NCBI RefSeq assembly: GCF_029854215.1
Contig: NZ_CP122961.1
Coordinates: forward strand, 3,968,001-4,032,000
Source: Halomonas alkaliantarctica
GTDB lineage: Bacteria; Pseudomonadota; Gammaproteobacteria; Pseudomonadales; Halomonadaceae
Direction of reading: 5' to 3'
Length of the DNA: 64,000 bases
A model generated the notes under the pieces. It did not search any database and was not told the origin of the DNA. It saw only the letters and a list, made by a program, of their open reading frames with translations. Positions 8,415 through 15,988 of this stretch are shown here, one piece after another (position 1 is the first letter of the stretch; the number at the start of each line of letters is the position of its first letter). Made by a program: the position numbers and the translations under genes.

Positions 8415-9158
8415 TTATAGAGACTCTAGCCACGCATGCGCGGCCTCTAAAAGCCGGTAACGGCGCTCCGGTCTTCCTACATCACCATAGCCCAGCTCAG
8501 CACTCACTGCCTGCTCGGCGACTAAAAACTCTAAATAACGACGAGCAGTTGAGCGGCTGGCGCCCATAGTGCGTGCCATTTGCATGGCGGTGAGGGAGTC
8601 AGGGGCCTCGGCCAGGGCATCAATCACCCGTCGCAGCGTCAGCCGATCAATGCCCTTAGGCAGGGCTTGGGAAAGGTTTTGGTTTTTAACACGCGACGTC
8701 TCGCCAGGCTTCAAGCGTGCCAGCACGGAATCCAGTTCGTCTTGGTTCATCTCGGCCCGGTTGGCCAAGGCTTCACGCTCCCTTCGAAAGCGGGTCAGCA
8801 TTTGCGTCATACGAGCGGCTTCGATCGGCTTGATAAGGTAGTCGAATACCCCGCCACGCAGTGCTTCGCTGATAGTTTCCACTTCCCTTGCGGCGGTGAC
8901 CATGACGATATCCACATGCACATAGTCGCGGCGAATCGCCCATAGCAACTCCAGGCCTTCAACATCGGGAAGGTAGGCGTCGAGCAAAATCAGTTGGATG
9001 CTGGCAGCCTGCTCCGCCATGATCGCCTTAGCCTCGCTGCCGTTGCGGGCCATGCCTACCACATAAAAACCGTCGCTCTGTTCAATAAAGGCCCTGTGAA
9101 TATCAGCAATGCGAAAATCGTCTTCAACGACCAAAATGCCGTACTGACCATCTGACAT
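8415..9158 (-). CDS. Response regulator of the CitB/DcuR family
   Basis: DNA-binding response regulator of 247 residues that would act on tctCBA. Receiver domain at residues ~6-125: acidic pocket VEDD at 11-14, phosphoacceptor Asp60 (LILLDAYLPD) and the conserved Lys in YLIKP near 109. The C-terminal ~70 residues hold a helix-turn-helix (AMQMARTMGASRSTARRYLEFL) of the DcuR/CitB type, split here as motif AMQMARTMG followed by ASRSTARRYLEF. The ATG at 9158 is preferred over a longer open frame because GGGGGAG lies four bases upstream and because the receiver begins right after it. It starts ten bases after the sensor kinase stop, in one operon with it. Confidence 0.9.
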   Translation of the reverse strand: MSDGQYGILVVEDDFRIADIHRAFIEQSDGFYVVGMARNGSEAKAIMAEQAASIQLILLDAYLPDVEGLELLWAIRRDYVHVDIVMVTAAREVETISEALRGGVFDYLIKPIEAARMTQMLTRFRREREALANRAEMNQDELDSVLARLKPGETSRVKNQNLSQALPKGIDRLTLRRVIDALAEAPDSLTAMQMARTMGASRSTARRYLEFLVAEQAVSAELGYGDVGRPERRYRLLEAAHAWLESL

Positions 9159-9168
9159 TGCGCTCCCC

Positions 9169-10917
9169 CTAGTCGTTACGGTTATTGAGATTATTGTAGG
9201 TATTGATATGGCGGCTGTTATTAAGCGCATTCTTGAACTGTTGTTGGTCTGGCTGCGCGCACAGCGAGCGGTCGAGCACCGCAATAAAGCATGCGCCGCC
9301 CAGCTCGCTCTCTTCCTGCGTCACGGCACCGCCATGCTGACGGCAGAGCTTGGCAACCAACGCCAGACCAATGCCCTGGTGCTTGCCTGTTTTGGTCGAA
9401 AAGCCTTCCTGGAAAATCGACTCGGCGAACTGTGCAGGCACCCCGGGTCCGTTGTCTTCCACTTCGATCAACAGCTGCTCCCCCAAATCGGTGAAAAACA
9501 GGCGTACTTTGGGCTCGTTACTCGGCCCATTTAGGGCTGCGTGGCAGGCGTTGTCCAGCAAGTTACCCACCACGCTCATCATCACCTCTTGGCCGGTGGG
9601 CGTCAGGGGGCAGGAGAGCGAGCTTTGCTCATCGATTTCCAGCGATACGCCCAGTTCCCGCGCGCGAGTAAGTTTACCCAGTAGCGTACCGCTAAGCACA
9701 GCGTCAGCCACGTTGCGCATTAAAAAGCTCATCTGTGCCTGGGCGCGTTCGGTTTCCTGGTGGATAAGTGCCAAGGCTTCTTCAATACGCTCTAACTGCA
9801 GTAACCCGGAGATGGTGTAGAGCTTATTGGAGAACTCGTGGGCCTGGGCGCGCAGCATATCCACGTCACGGCTGGCTTGGGTTAGCGCGTGGGAGAGATC
9901 AACAATCTCACGACGACTGCGGAAGGTGGCCACCGCGCCCTCGATCTCGCCCTCGTGCAGAATCGGCACTCGGTTAACCACCACCGGGTGATCGCCCAGC
10001 CACATTTCCTGGTCGAACTCTTGCTCGCCGCGCCGGAGAACCTCCAGCAACCGCGAATTAGGTACGACATCATGTATAGGCTGGCCAAGCAGCACATGAT
10101 CATCAGTTAGATTGAGAAAGCGCCGCGCCTGCTCGTTGACCAAGGTAATATGGCCTTCGCGGTTAACCGCCAGAATGCCCTCGTGGATCGACTGCAAAAT
10201 GGCCTCTTTCTCCATGGCCAACCGGGCAATTTCGTAGGGTTCCAGGCCTAAAATAACCTTTTTGAGGTGCTGCGATAGCCAATAAGCACCAGCAAAGCCA
10301 AGACAAATCATTAGCGCCACCAGCGCCCAGCCCAAGCTGTTATAACGCGCCACATCCATGGCAACGCGATCCATCATAAAACCGACGGACACAATGCCAA
10401 TGATATTGCCCTCGTCGTCCCAAACGGGCGCTTTGCCTCGGATGGCGGTGCCCAATGAGCCAGTTGCCTCCGATACATAGGATTGGCCATGAATCAGCGC
10501 CTGGTCATTATCGCCCCCGACCATCCTCTGCCCTAGCCGTTCCGGCAGAGGGTGGGAGTAGCGGATACTTTGAGCGTTGCCCACAACCACATAGCGCGCC
10601 CCAGTCTCGTTGCGAACTCGCTCCGCCAGCGGCTGAATAATGGAAGAGGGGTCGGGAGTTGCAAAGGCGTTTATAATTTGCGGCATCGACGCCACCGTTT
10701 TGGCCACTGCCAGCGCGCGTTCGCCCATCTGCTGGCTAATGATTTCCGCCTTGCGGTGATTGAGATAGGCGCCCTGTGCCAGTAGCATGCCTGCCAGCAA
10801 TAGCCCGACTAACAGCATCACCTGTAGGCGAAAACTGCGTTTATACCAGCTGCGCCTTGCGCGGGTGCGACGCCAGCGCTGCAGGTCGGCTAACGTTCGG
10901 GGGCGGGAAGCGCTCAT
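9169..10917 (-). CDS. CitA/DcuS-type sensor histidine kinase
   Basis: Membrane sensor kinase, 582 residues from the ATG at 10917; an ATG at 10947 would add ten residues, and neither has a clear ribosome site. Transmembrane helix at ~31-50, a periplasmic sensing domain to ~195 (CitA-like PAS/Cache fold with the SVGFMMDRV exit), second helix ~196-214, cytoplasmic PAS ~235-340, then a SpoOB-type dimerisation helix with the phosphoacceptor His360 in the family motif AQAHEFSNKLY. The ATPase domain shows the N box (LLDNACHAAL), G1 (DNGPGV) and G2 (GIGLALV). Families with this H-box sense citrate, fumarate and similar carboxylates. Paired with the 8415-9158 regulator and upstream of tctCBA, which it most likely controls. 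Confidence 0.9.
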   Translation of the reverse strand: MSASRPRTLADLQRWRRTRARRSWYKRSFRLQVMLLVGLLLAGMLLAQGAYLNHRKAEIISQQMGERALAVAKTVASMPQIINAFATPDPSSIIQPLAERVRNETGARYVVVGNAQSIRYSHPLPERLGQRMVGGDNDQALIHGQSYVSEATGSLGTAIRGKAPVWDDEGNIIGIVSVGFMMDRVAMDVARYNSLGWALVALMICLGFAGAYWLSQHLKKVILGLEPYEIARLAMEKEAILQSIHEGILAVNREGHITLVNEQARRFLNLTDDHVLLGQPIHDVVPNSRLLEVLRRGEQEFDQEMWLGDHPVVVNRVPILHEGEIEGAVATFRSRREIVDLSHALTQASRDVDMLRAQAHEFSNKLYTISGLLQLERIEEALALIHQETERAQAQMSFLMRNVADAVLSGTLLGKLTRARELGVSLEIDEQSSLSCPLTPTGQEVMMSVVGNLLDNACHAALNGPSNEPKVRLFFTDLGEQLLIEVEDNGPGVPAQFAESIFQEGFSTKTGKHQGIGLALVAKLCRQHGGAVTQEESELGGACFIAVLDRSLCAQPDQQQFKNALNNSRHINTYNNLNNRND

Positions 10918-11055
10918 AGATAAACTCGAAATGCGTGACCGCACCATTATGGCACGCGCCCGCCAACGACGTTAATCGCCTTCACCCCAGAGTCATCGTT
11001 CGCTGATATTGTTCACTGATATACTGGCCCAATGCCGAAACCAAGGAGGGATGTA

Positions 11056-11802
11056 GTGGCGATTGTTCGATGGATACTCTTACTGGCCTGTTGGCCCCTG
11101 TGGTTAACCGTGGCTTATGCCAACCCGTTCTATGCTCCACCGCCCCCCCAGGAAGATGCACCCGTGTTCAGTGGCGATGCTGAGCTGGGCTTTACCCGCC
11201 TCTCGGGCAATACAAACAGTCAGACACTTATTGGCAAAACGCTGCTGACGTGGCTAACCGGAAAATTCACCTATTCGCTGCGTGGTGAAGTGCGTAGCGT
11301 TAGCAAAGACGACGAAACAAGCGCCGAGCAGTACTTAGTTGCAGGACGCGAACGCTATGAGCTGGATGGCCCGCACTATCTGTTTGGATTTGCCCGCTGG
11401 GAGAAAGATCGCTTTGCCGGTTACGACCAGCAGTTGTCGGCAATTGGTGGCTATGGAAGACAAGTGTTAGACAACGACATCCATATTTTGTCGCTGGAGG
11501 CAGGGCCTGGCTATCGTCACGACAGACTGCGCGAACATGGCGATTACCGATTAGCGGTAGCTTATACCGCACTGGATTATCAGTGGTTTTTTTCTGACTA
11601 CGCCGATATTCAGCAGGAAATGTCGTTTGAGTATACCGACCAGAACACGACGTCCCGCTCGCTAACGGCGCTCACCGCTCGGCTTAATTCGAAGCTATCG
11701 CTGCGCTTATCCCACGAGATCAAGCACAACTCACAACCACCTGACGACACCAGCGAACGCACTGACAACACCACCAGCGCGTCACTGCTTTATCGCTGGT
11801 GA
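11056..11802 (+). CDS. DUF481 family outer-membrane beta-barrel protein
   Basis: YdiY-type protein, 248 residues from the GTG at 11056. That start is chosen because AGGAGG sits six bases upstream; the ATG at 11032 has no ribosome site and coincides with the transcription start predicted from a TATACT at 11020-11025. Signal peptide: residues ~1-24 ending VAYA. The mature protein has alternating hydrophobic/polar beta strands (for example GDAELGFTRLSGNTNSQTL) and ends in an aromatic residue (LLYRW), typical of outer-membrane barrels. DUF481 has no firmly known function; some members are induced by salt stress. It is divergent from the sensor kinase gene. Confidence 0.85.
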   Translation: MAIVRWILLLACWPLWLTVAYANPFYAPPPPQEDAPVFSGDAELGFTRLSGNTNSQTLIGKTLLTWLTGKFTYSLRGEVRSVSKDDETSAEQYLVAGRERYELDGPHYLFGFARWEKDRFAGYDQQLSAIGGYGRQVLDNDIHILSLEAGPGYRHDRLREHGDYRLAVAYTALDYQWFFSDYADIQQEMSFEYTDQNTTSRSLTALTARLNSKLSLRLSHEIKHNSQPPDDTSERTDNTTSASLLYRW

Positions 11803-11896
11803 ACTCAGCCATTCACGCTTTCGCGCCGATAGTGTGCATTTACACTCACAAGACGCACCAAGATAAAACATATTAGACGTTGGTCTAAATTGGCGA

Positions 11897-11951
11897 TATA
11901 CTATGCCCAGTTTCCTGTCTTGCGCCATTCAATGAATGGCGCTTTTTTTTT
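11897..11951 (+). terminator. Strong terminator 94 bp after the DUF481 gene, with a -10-like hexamer just ahead
   Basis: The stem GCGCCATT / AATGGCGC (11922-11929 and 11935-11942) encloses a five-base loop and is followed by nine T residues, a textbook rho-independent terminator on the plus strand. It may simply end the DUF481 message. A TATACT at 11897-11902, with a weak TTAGAC 18 bases upstream, would give only a ~40-base transcript ending here. Confidence 0.8.
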
Positions 11952-12075
11952 ACCTGCAATTCCACTTGCTTCAATCACCATTTTTTTAACTACCATGCGG
12001 CGTTAAACCGCTTAACGGCTCGCTTTGGTAGGCTGACTATTTCAGCTCTCACCCGCTCCCCATAAGGTATTAACC

Positions 12076-13629
12076 ATGACCCAACCCAGCCCCAACGCAG
12101 AGGGCTCCCAGCGGTTTTCGCTCGGCGATCCTATTGTGCTGATCTTAAGTATCGGCTTTATTGTCGCCTTTCTTGCGTTGTCGCTTTACGACGTAACTCT
12201 GGTAGCTGACAGCATCAGCGCTGGCTTCGCCTGGACCGCGTTAGTGTTAGGAAGTTACTTTCAACTACTGCTTTTACTGACATTCTTTATCGCCATCGGC
12301 TTAGCGATGACCCCAGCCGCTAAAGCCAAAATCGGCAATTTAGATGCACCAGAAATGAGCACCTTTAAGTGGCTCTCAATCATTCTGTGTACGCTGCTGG
12401 CCGGCGGCGGGGTATTCTTTGCTGCCGGTGAGCCGGTATACCACTTTGTAGTAACGCCTCCCGCTTTTGATAGCGAAGCAGGCACCGCTGACGCCGTTTC
12501 CGGTGCCTTGGGGCAATCCTTTATGCACTGGGGTTTTATGGCTTGGGCAGTTCTGGGGTCGTTGACGGCAGTAGTCCTCGCCCATGCGCACTACGTGAAA
12601 GGCCAGCCGCTTCAGCCCCGCACCCTACTCTACCCCGTTCTGGGTGAGCGGCTAATGCGCGGCCCGCTGGGCGGCATTGTCGATGCCTGCTGCGTGATTG
12701 CCCTGGTTGCTGGCACCGTGGGCCCGATTGGCTTTCTGGCTACCCAGGTCAGCTTCGGCCTGCATGAGCTGTTTGGCTTACCTGAAGGTTATCCCGGGCA
12801 GTTGATCATTCTTGCCGTACTCGGCAGCATCTACGTGCTCTCTTCCATGAGCGGTGTACACAAAGGTATTCAACTGCTTAGCCGCTTTAACGTGCTGCTG
12901 GCGCTGGCCATTGGCGCGGTCATTATTGTCTTTGGCCCGACGCTGTTTTTGGTCAATAGCTATGTTTCAGGCATGGGCGCGTACATCAGCGAATTCTTCA
13001 CCATGGCGACCATGACCGCGGAAACCGCTCCGGCGTGGTGGATGCAGTGGTGGACAGTGTTCTTCTTTGCCTGGTTTATTGGCTATGCACCGCTGATGGC
13101 GATTTTTGTGGCACGTATTTCCCGCGGTCGTAGCATCCGCGAAATGATCGTCGCGGTAGCGATCCTGGCACCGATTGCCACCACCGTATGGTTTACCCTG
13201 CTCGGTGGCTCGGGCATTTATTATCAGCTCACTGGCGTGATTGATTTAACCGAGGCGCTGAATAACTTTCAGTTTGATGTAGCCACCTTAACCGTTGCCC
13301 AGGCACTGCCTGGTGGAACCTGGATGGCTCTGGCAATTCTGCTTCTGACCACAATTTTCGTTGCCACCACCGGCGACTCGATGAGCTACGCCATTGCAGT
13401 GGTCGGCGCGGGGCACGATAACCCGAGCCCGGTCATGCGGGCGTTTTGGGGGATTGCCATGGCGCTAATGGCGGCGGTACTGCTGTATATGGGCGCAGGT
13501 CAGATTGGCGCGCTGCAGCAGTTTATCGTCATCACCGCGATTCCGGTGTCGTTGATTCTACTGCCGTCACTCTGGAATGGCCCGCAGGCGGCCTACGCCA
13601 TGGCCCGAGAGCAGGGCATTATTGACTAA
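12076..13629 (+). CDS. BCCT family transporter (betaine/carnitine/choline type)
   Basis: Inner-membrane, sodium- or proton-coupled uptake system for quaternary ammonium or related osmolytes, 517 residues with about twelve transmembrane segments. The family signature region is clear: paired tryptophans in AWWMQWWTVFFFAWFIGYAP at ~residues 326-345, followed by the MAIFVARISRGRSIREM loop. Tails are short, about 20 residues at the N-terminus and about 10 at the C-terminus, so the long regulatory C-terminal domain of BetP/BetT is absent. This suggests transport not tuned by a cytoplasmic osmosensor tail. The start has a weak AAGG 11 bases upstream. Single gene, convergent with the flagellin. Substrate not resolved. 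Confidence 0.9.
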   Translation: MTQPSPNAEGSQRFSLGDPIVLILSIGFIVAFLALSLYDVTLVADSISAGFAWTALVLGSYFQLLLLLTFFIAIGLAMTPAAKAKIGNLDAPEMSTFKWLSIILCTLLAGGGVFFAAGEPVYHFVVTPPAFDSEAGTADAVSGALGQSFMHWGFMAWAVLGSLTAVVLAHAHYVKGQPLQPRTLLYPVLGERLMRGPLGGIVDACCVIALVAGTVGPIGFLATQVSFGLHELFGLPEGYPGQLIILAVLGSIYVLSSMSGVHKGIQLLSRFNVLLALAIGAVIIVFGPTLFLVNSYVSGMGAYISEFFTMATMTAETAPAWWMQWWTVFFFAWFIGYAPLMAIFVARISRGRSIREMIVAVAILAPIATTVWFTLLGGSGIYYQLTGVIDLTEALNNFQFDVATLTVAQALPGGTWMALAILLLTTIFVATTGDSMSYAIAVVGAGHDNPSPVMRAFWGIAMALMAAVLLYMGAGQIGALQQFIVITAIPVSLILLPSLWNGPQAAYAMAREQGIID

Positions 13630-13662
13630 TCGCTGACTAAGCGCGCGGCGATATCGACTTTT

Positions 13663-14484
13663 CTAAAGACCCTCCAACAGGCGCAGAATCATCTGCGGCT
13701 GTTGGTTGGCCTGGGCCAACATAGCGATGCCTGCCTGCTGAAGGATCTGCGCGCGAATAAGGTTGGAGACTTCCTTAGCATAATCGGCATCCTGAATGCG
13801 CGACCGGGCAGCAGAAGTATTAACGATACTGTTATTGAGGCCATCAATGACGCTCTCAAAGCGATTCTGCACGGCGCCCATATAGCTGCGTTGGCGATCC
13901 AACCGCTTGATCGCCTCATCCACTCTATCAATCGGTTTATCCGCACCAACGATATCCTCCATCACGGTCAAACCATCAAGACCCAACCCCTGTAGATTCA
14001 TGGCTTCAAAACGTACCGCGATGCTATCGCCAGCGTTAGCGCCCACCTGAATATTCAGCGACTTGGTGTCGTTAAGCAGTCCAATACCGTTGAAGTTACT
14101 CTGCCCTGCAACACGGTCGATCTCATCCAAGCGCTGATCGATCTCTGCTTGGATAGAGGCAAGGTCGTCGGAAGAGTTAGTGCCGTTAGCCGCTTGTACG
14201 CTCAGCTCACGAATGCGCTGCAGGTTGTCGTTAATTTGATTAAGAGAGCCCTCCGCCGTCTGCACCATGGAGATGCCATCATTGGTGTTGCGGATCGCCT
14301 GGGTCATACCTCTGATTTGCGCCGTCATACGATTGGCAATCGCCTGCCCGGCGGGGTCATCCTTGGCACTATTGATGCGTAGCCCAGAAGAGAGGCGCTG
14401 CATGGCAGTCTGCATAGCCTGCTGACTGCCGCGCAAATTATTCTGCACGGTAAGCGACATCAAATTGGTGTTTAGGCTGAGCAC
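13663..14484 (-). CDS. Short flagellin (orphan, GTG start)
   Basis: Filament protein of 273 residues containing only the conserved D0/D1 halves: N-terminal LSLNTNLMSLTVQNNL...RLSSGLRINSAKDDPAG and the C-terminal SNLIRAQILQQAGIAMLAQAN and PQMILRLLEGL. The variable D2/D3 surface domains are absent, giving a minimal filament subunit. GTG at 14484 is the start, with GGAGG six bases upstream. No other flagellar structural genes are nearby. It has its own sigma28 promoter at 14538-14564, overlapping the folK stop. It could be the sole flagellin or a minor/alternative subunit; the window cannot decide. Confidence 0.92.
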   Translation of the reverse strand: MLSLNTNLMSLTVQNNLRGSQQAMQTAMQRLSSGLRINSAKDDPAGQAIANRMTAQIRGMTQAIRNTNDGISMVQTAEGSLNQINDNLQRIRELSVQAANGTNSSDDLASIQAEIDQRLDEIDRVAGQSNFNGIGLLNDTKSLNIQVGANAGDSIAVRFEAMNLQGLGLDGLTVMEDIVGADKPIDRVDEAIKRLDRQRSYMGAVQNRFESVIDGLNNSIVNTSAARSRIQDADYAKEVSNLIRAQILQQAGIAMLAQANQQPQMILRLLEGL

Positions 14485-14537
14485 CGTGCGCCTCCGGGGA
14501 AGGTTAGCCTGCCCATATTAGGGCGGCTACAGCGTAA

Positions 14538-14564
14538 TTATCGGCCTAAATGCAAAAATCATTA
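14538..14564 (-). promoter_or_regulatory. Sigma28 (FliA) promoter of the flagellin gene
   Basis: On the minus strand: TAATGATT-N11-GCCGATAA. The -10 at 14545-14538 is a perfect match to the FliA consensus, and the -35 begins at 14564 with TAAT (consensus TAAA). Predicted start near 14530 leaves a ~46-base leader with the GGAGG. The TAA of the -35 is also the folK stop codon. Confidence 0.85.
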
Positions 14565-15005
14565 GTGCTTTTGAGCTTCAAGGGAGCGTCCACTGCTCGC
14601 CAGCACTTCGTCAACGGGCTTTTTAACATAGCTATGCTGGAAGTAGCCGTCATCGATGATCTCCCCATCCCACGCTACAATGTCTAGATCCATGGTACGT
14701 GGACCCGATTTAACCGCCCCCCGAACACGGCCCAAACGATCCTCGACGCCTTTGAGGTAAGCGCGAAATGCTTCATGTTCAAGCGGGGTGCTCACCAACA
14801 GCGCGGCGTTTAAGAAGTCAGGCTGCTGCTGGTAACCCACTGGCGCTGTACGAATCGCGTTTGAACGTGCCAATAGCACGCACTCTCTGCTGATAATCTC
14901 AAGTGCTTGAGTGAAATAGTGTTCAGGGTCGATGTTCGATCCCAAAGAGATGAAACACTCATGGAGCCCTGCGGCTTGCTCGGAAGGTGAACACAGAGGT
15001 GGCAT
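14562..15005 (-). CDS. folK: 6-hydroxymethyl-7,8-dihydropterin pyrophosphokinase FolK
   Basis: Transfers pyrophosphate from ATP to 6-hydroxymethyl-7,8-dihydropterin in folate synthesis. 147 residues, slightly short for the family (~160). Family motifs are in order: ISLGSNIDP (~19-27), the pterin-binding RTAPVGYQQQPDFLNAA region (~47-63) and the Mg/ATP-binding GPRTMDLDIVAWDG (~101-114). The usual C-terminal HPR..R segment is replaced by a divergent QHSYVKKPVDEVLASSG, so this may be a specialised paralogue or a secondary copy. Start at 15005 with AGGA nine bases upstream. It is divergent from folM, supporting a pterin role for both. Confidence 0.85.
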   Translation of the reverse strand: MPPLCSPSEQAAGLHECFISLGSNIDPEHYFTQALEIISRECVLLARSNAIRTAPVGYQQQPDFLNAALLVSTPLEHEAFRAYLKGVEDRLGRVRGAVKSGPRTMDLDIVAWDGEIIDDGYFQHSYVKKPVDEVLASSGRSLEAQKH

Positions 15006-15172
15006 CGCGACATCCTATTTAAACTGACGTCTTTAGGAATTTTCTTAGGAGTAGGACACTTCCATCAATACCTCTAAGCCAGCACCACGTGCAAGCCCTG
15101 TATAAGTTATTGACAAACGGTACACTCACGCAGAAAGTCTTCCTATACCAACTAAACAATAGGGAACGCTGT

Positions 15173-15934
15173 ATGCACCAACAAGCTGCTCTGGTAACCG
15201 GTGGCGCCACCCGTTTGGGGCGCTACTTTTCCGAAGCCCTGGCCGATGCGGGTTACGACATTGCGCTTCATGTTAATCGCTCCCGAGAAGAGGCCGAAGA
15301 AGTCGCCAGCGGCATACGCGCTAAGGGGCGTGAGTGCGAGATTCTTCCCTGCAATTTTTTGAGCGACGACTTAAGCGATTTAATTCAAGCGGCAAAGCAG
15401 CGCTTTCCAGGACTTAATCTACTACTGAACAGTGCCTCTGCCTATGAGCCGGCGCCGATTGCCGAGACCGAACTGGCGATGCTGGAAACCCAGTTCCGAG
15501 TCAATATGTTTACCCCGCTGCTACTCACGCGCCACTTCGCCGAGGTGGTTGAAGAGGGCCAGGTGATCAATATCATCGACAATAAGGTGGCCTATCACCA
15601 GTATCCCTATGCCGCCTATTTGTTATCGAAAAAGAGCCTGGCGGACATGACCCGGATGGCGGCACTTGAGTTGGCCCCGCGCATTCGTATTAACGGCATC
15701 GCCCCCGGCGTGGTGCTGCCTGCTTCCCAGCGCACTAGCGACTATATTGAGTGGCGTATTGAAGGTATTCCACTGAAAAGCCAGGGCGACCCTGAGCACC
15801 TTGTACAAGCTTTGCACTACTTATTGGATAGCCCTTTTGTGGCAGGACAAATTCTGTTTGTGGATGGCGGGGAGTCAATCAACCTTGAGGGGCGCCACTC
15901 GGAAAACTATTCCGTTTCAAACGCCTCTGCTTAA
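15173..15934 (+). CDS. folM: Pteridine reductase FolM (short-chain dehydrogenase; dihydromonapterin/dihydrofolate reductase)
   Basis: NADPH-dependent SDR enzyme that reduces dihydromonapterin and, weakly, dihydrofolate. 253 residues from the ATG at 15173, preferred over an upstream in-frame ATG at 15089 because of the AGGGAA upstream and because the Rossmann fold begins at once. The cofactor motif is TGGATRLG (TGx3RxG) at ~9-16, followed by VNRSREEA, with Arg indicating NADPH. The catalytic region reads YAAYLLSKKSL (Tyr-x3..Lys variant), and the N-S-A-S motif LLLNSASAYEP is present. Divergent from folK with a 167-bp shared upstream region, which supports FolM over a generic SDR. Confidence 0.85.
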   Translation: MHQQAALVTGGATRLGRYFSEALADAGYDIALHVNRSREEAEEVASGIRAKGRECEILPCNFLSDDLSDLIQAAKQRFPGLNLLLNSASAYEPAPIAETELAMLETQFRVNMFTPLLLTRHFAEVVEEGQVINIIDNKVAYHQYPYAAYLLSKKSLADMTRMAALELAPRIRINGIAPGVVLPASQRTSDYIEWRIEGIPLKSQGDPEHLVQALHYLLDSPFVAGQILFVDGGESINLEGRHSENYSVSNASA

Positions 15935-15939
15935 AACGC

Positions 15940-15967
15940 AGCGGGGCCGCCCGAAGGCGGCCCCGCT
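15940..15967. terminator. Bidirectional terminator between folM and the MscS-family gene
   Basis: A 12-bp GC-rich stem (AGCGGGGCCGCC at 15940-15951, complement at 15956-15967) with a CGAA tetraloop lies between two convergent genes. A short T-run (TTTT) follows on the minus strand; none follows on the plus strand. Confidence 0.75.
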
Positions 15968-15988
15968 GAAGATTAAGATGAGCATCGT

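Noticed and set aside
9350..9820. 156-codon open frame on the plus strand
   Set aside because: It is antisense to the sensor kinase ATPase domain; a GC-rich shadow frame.
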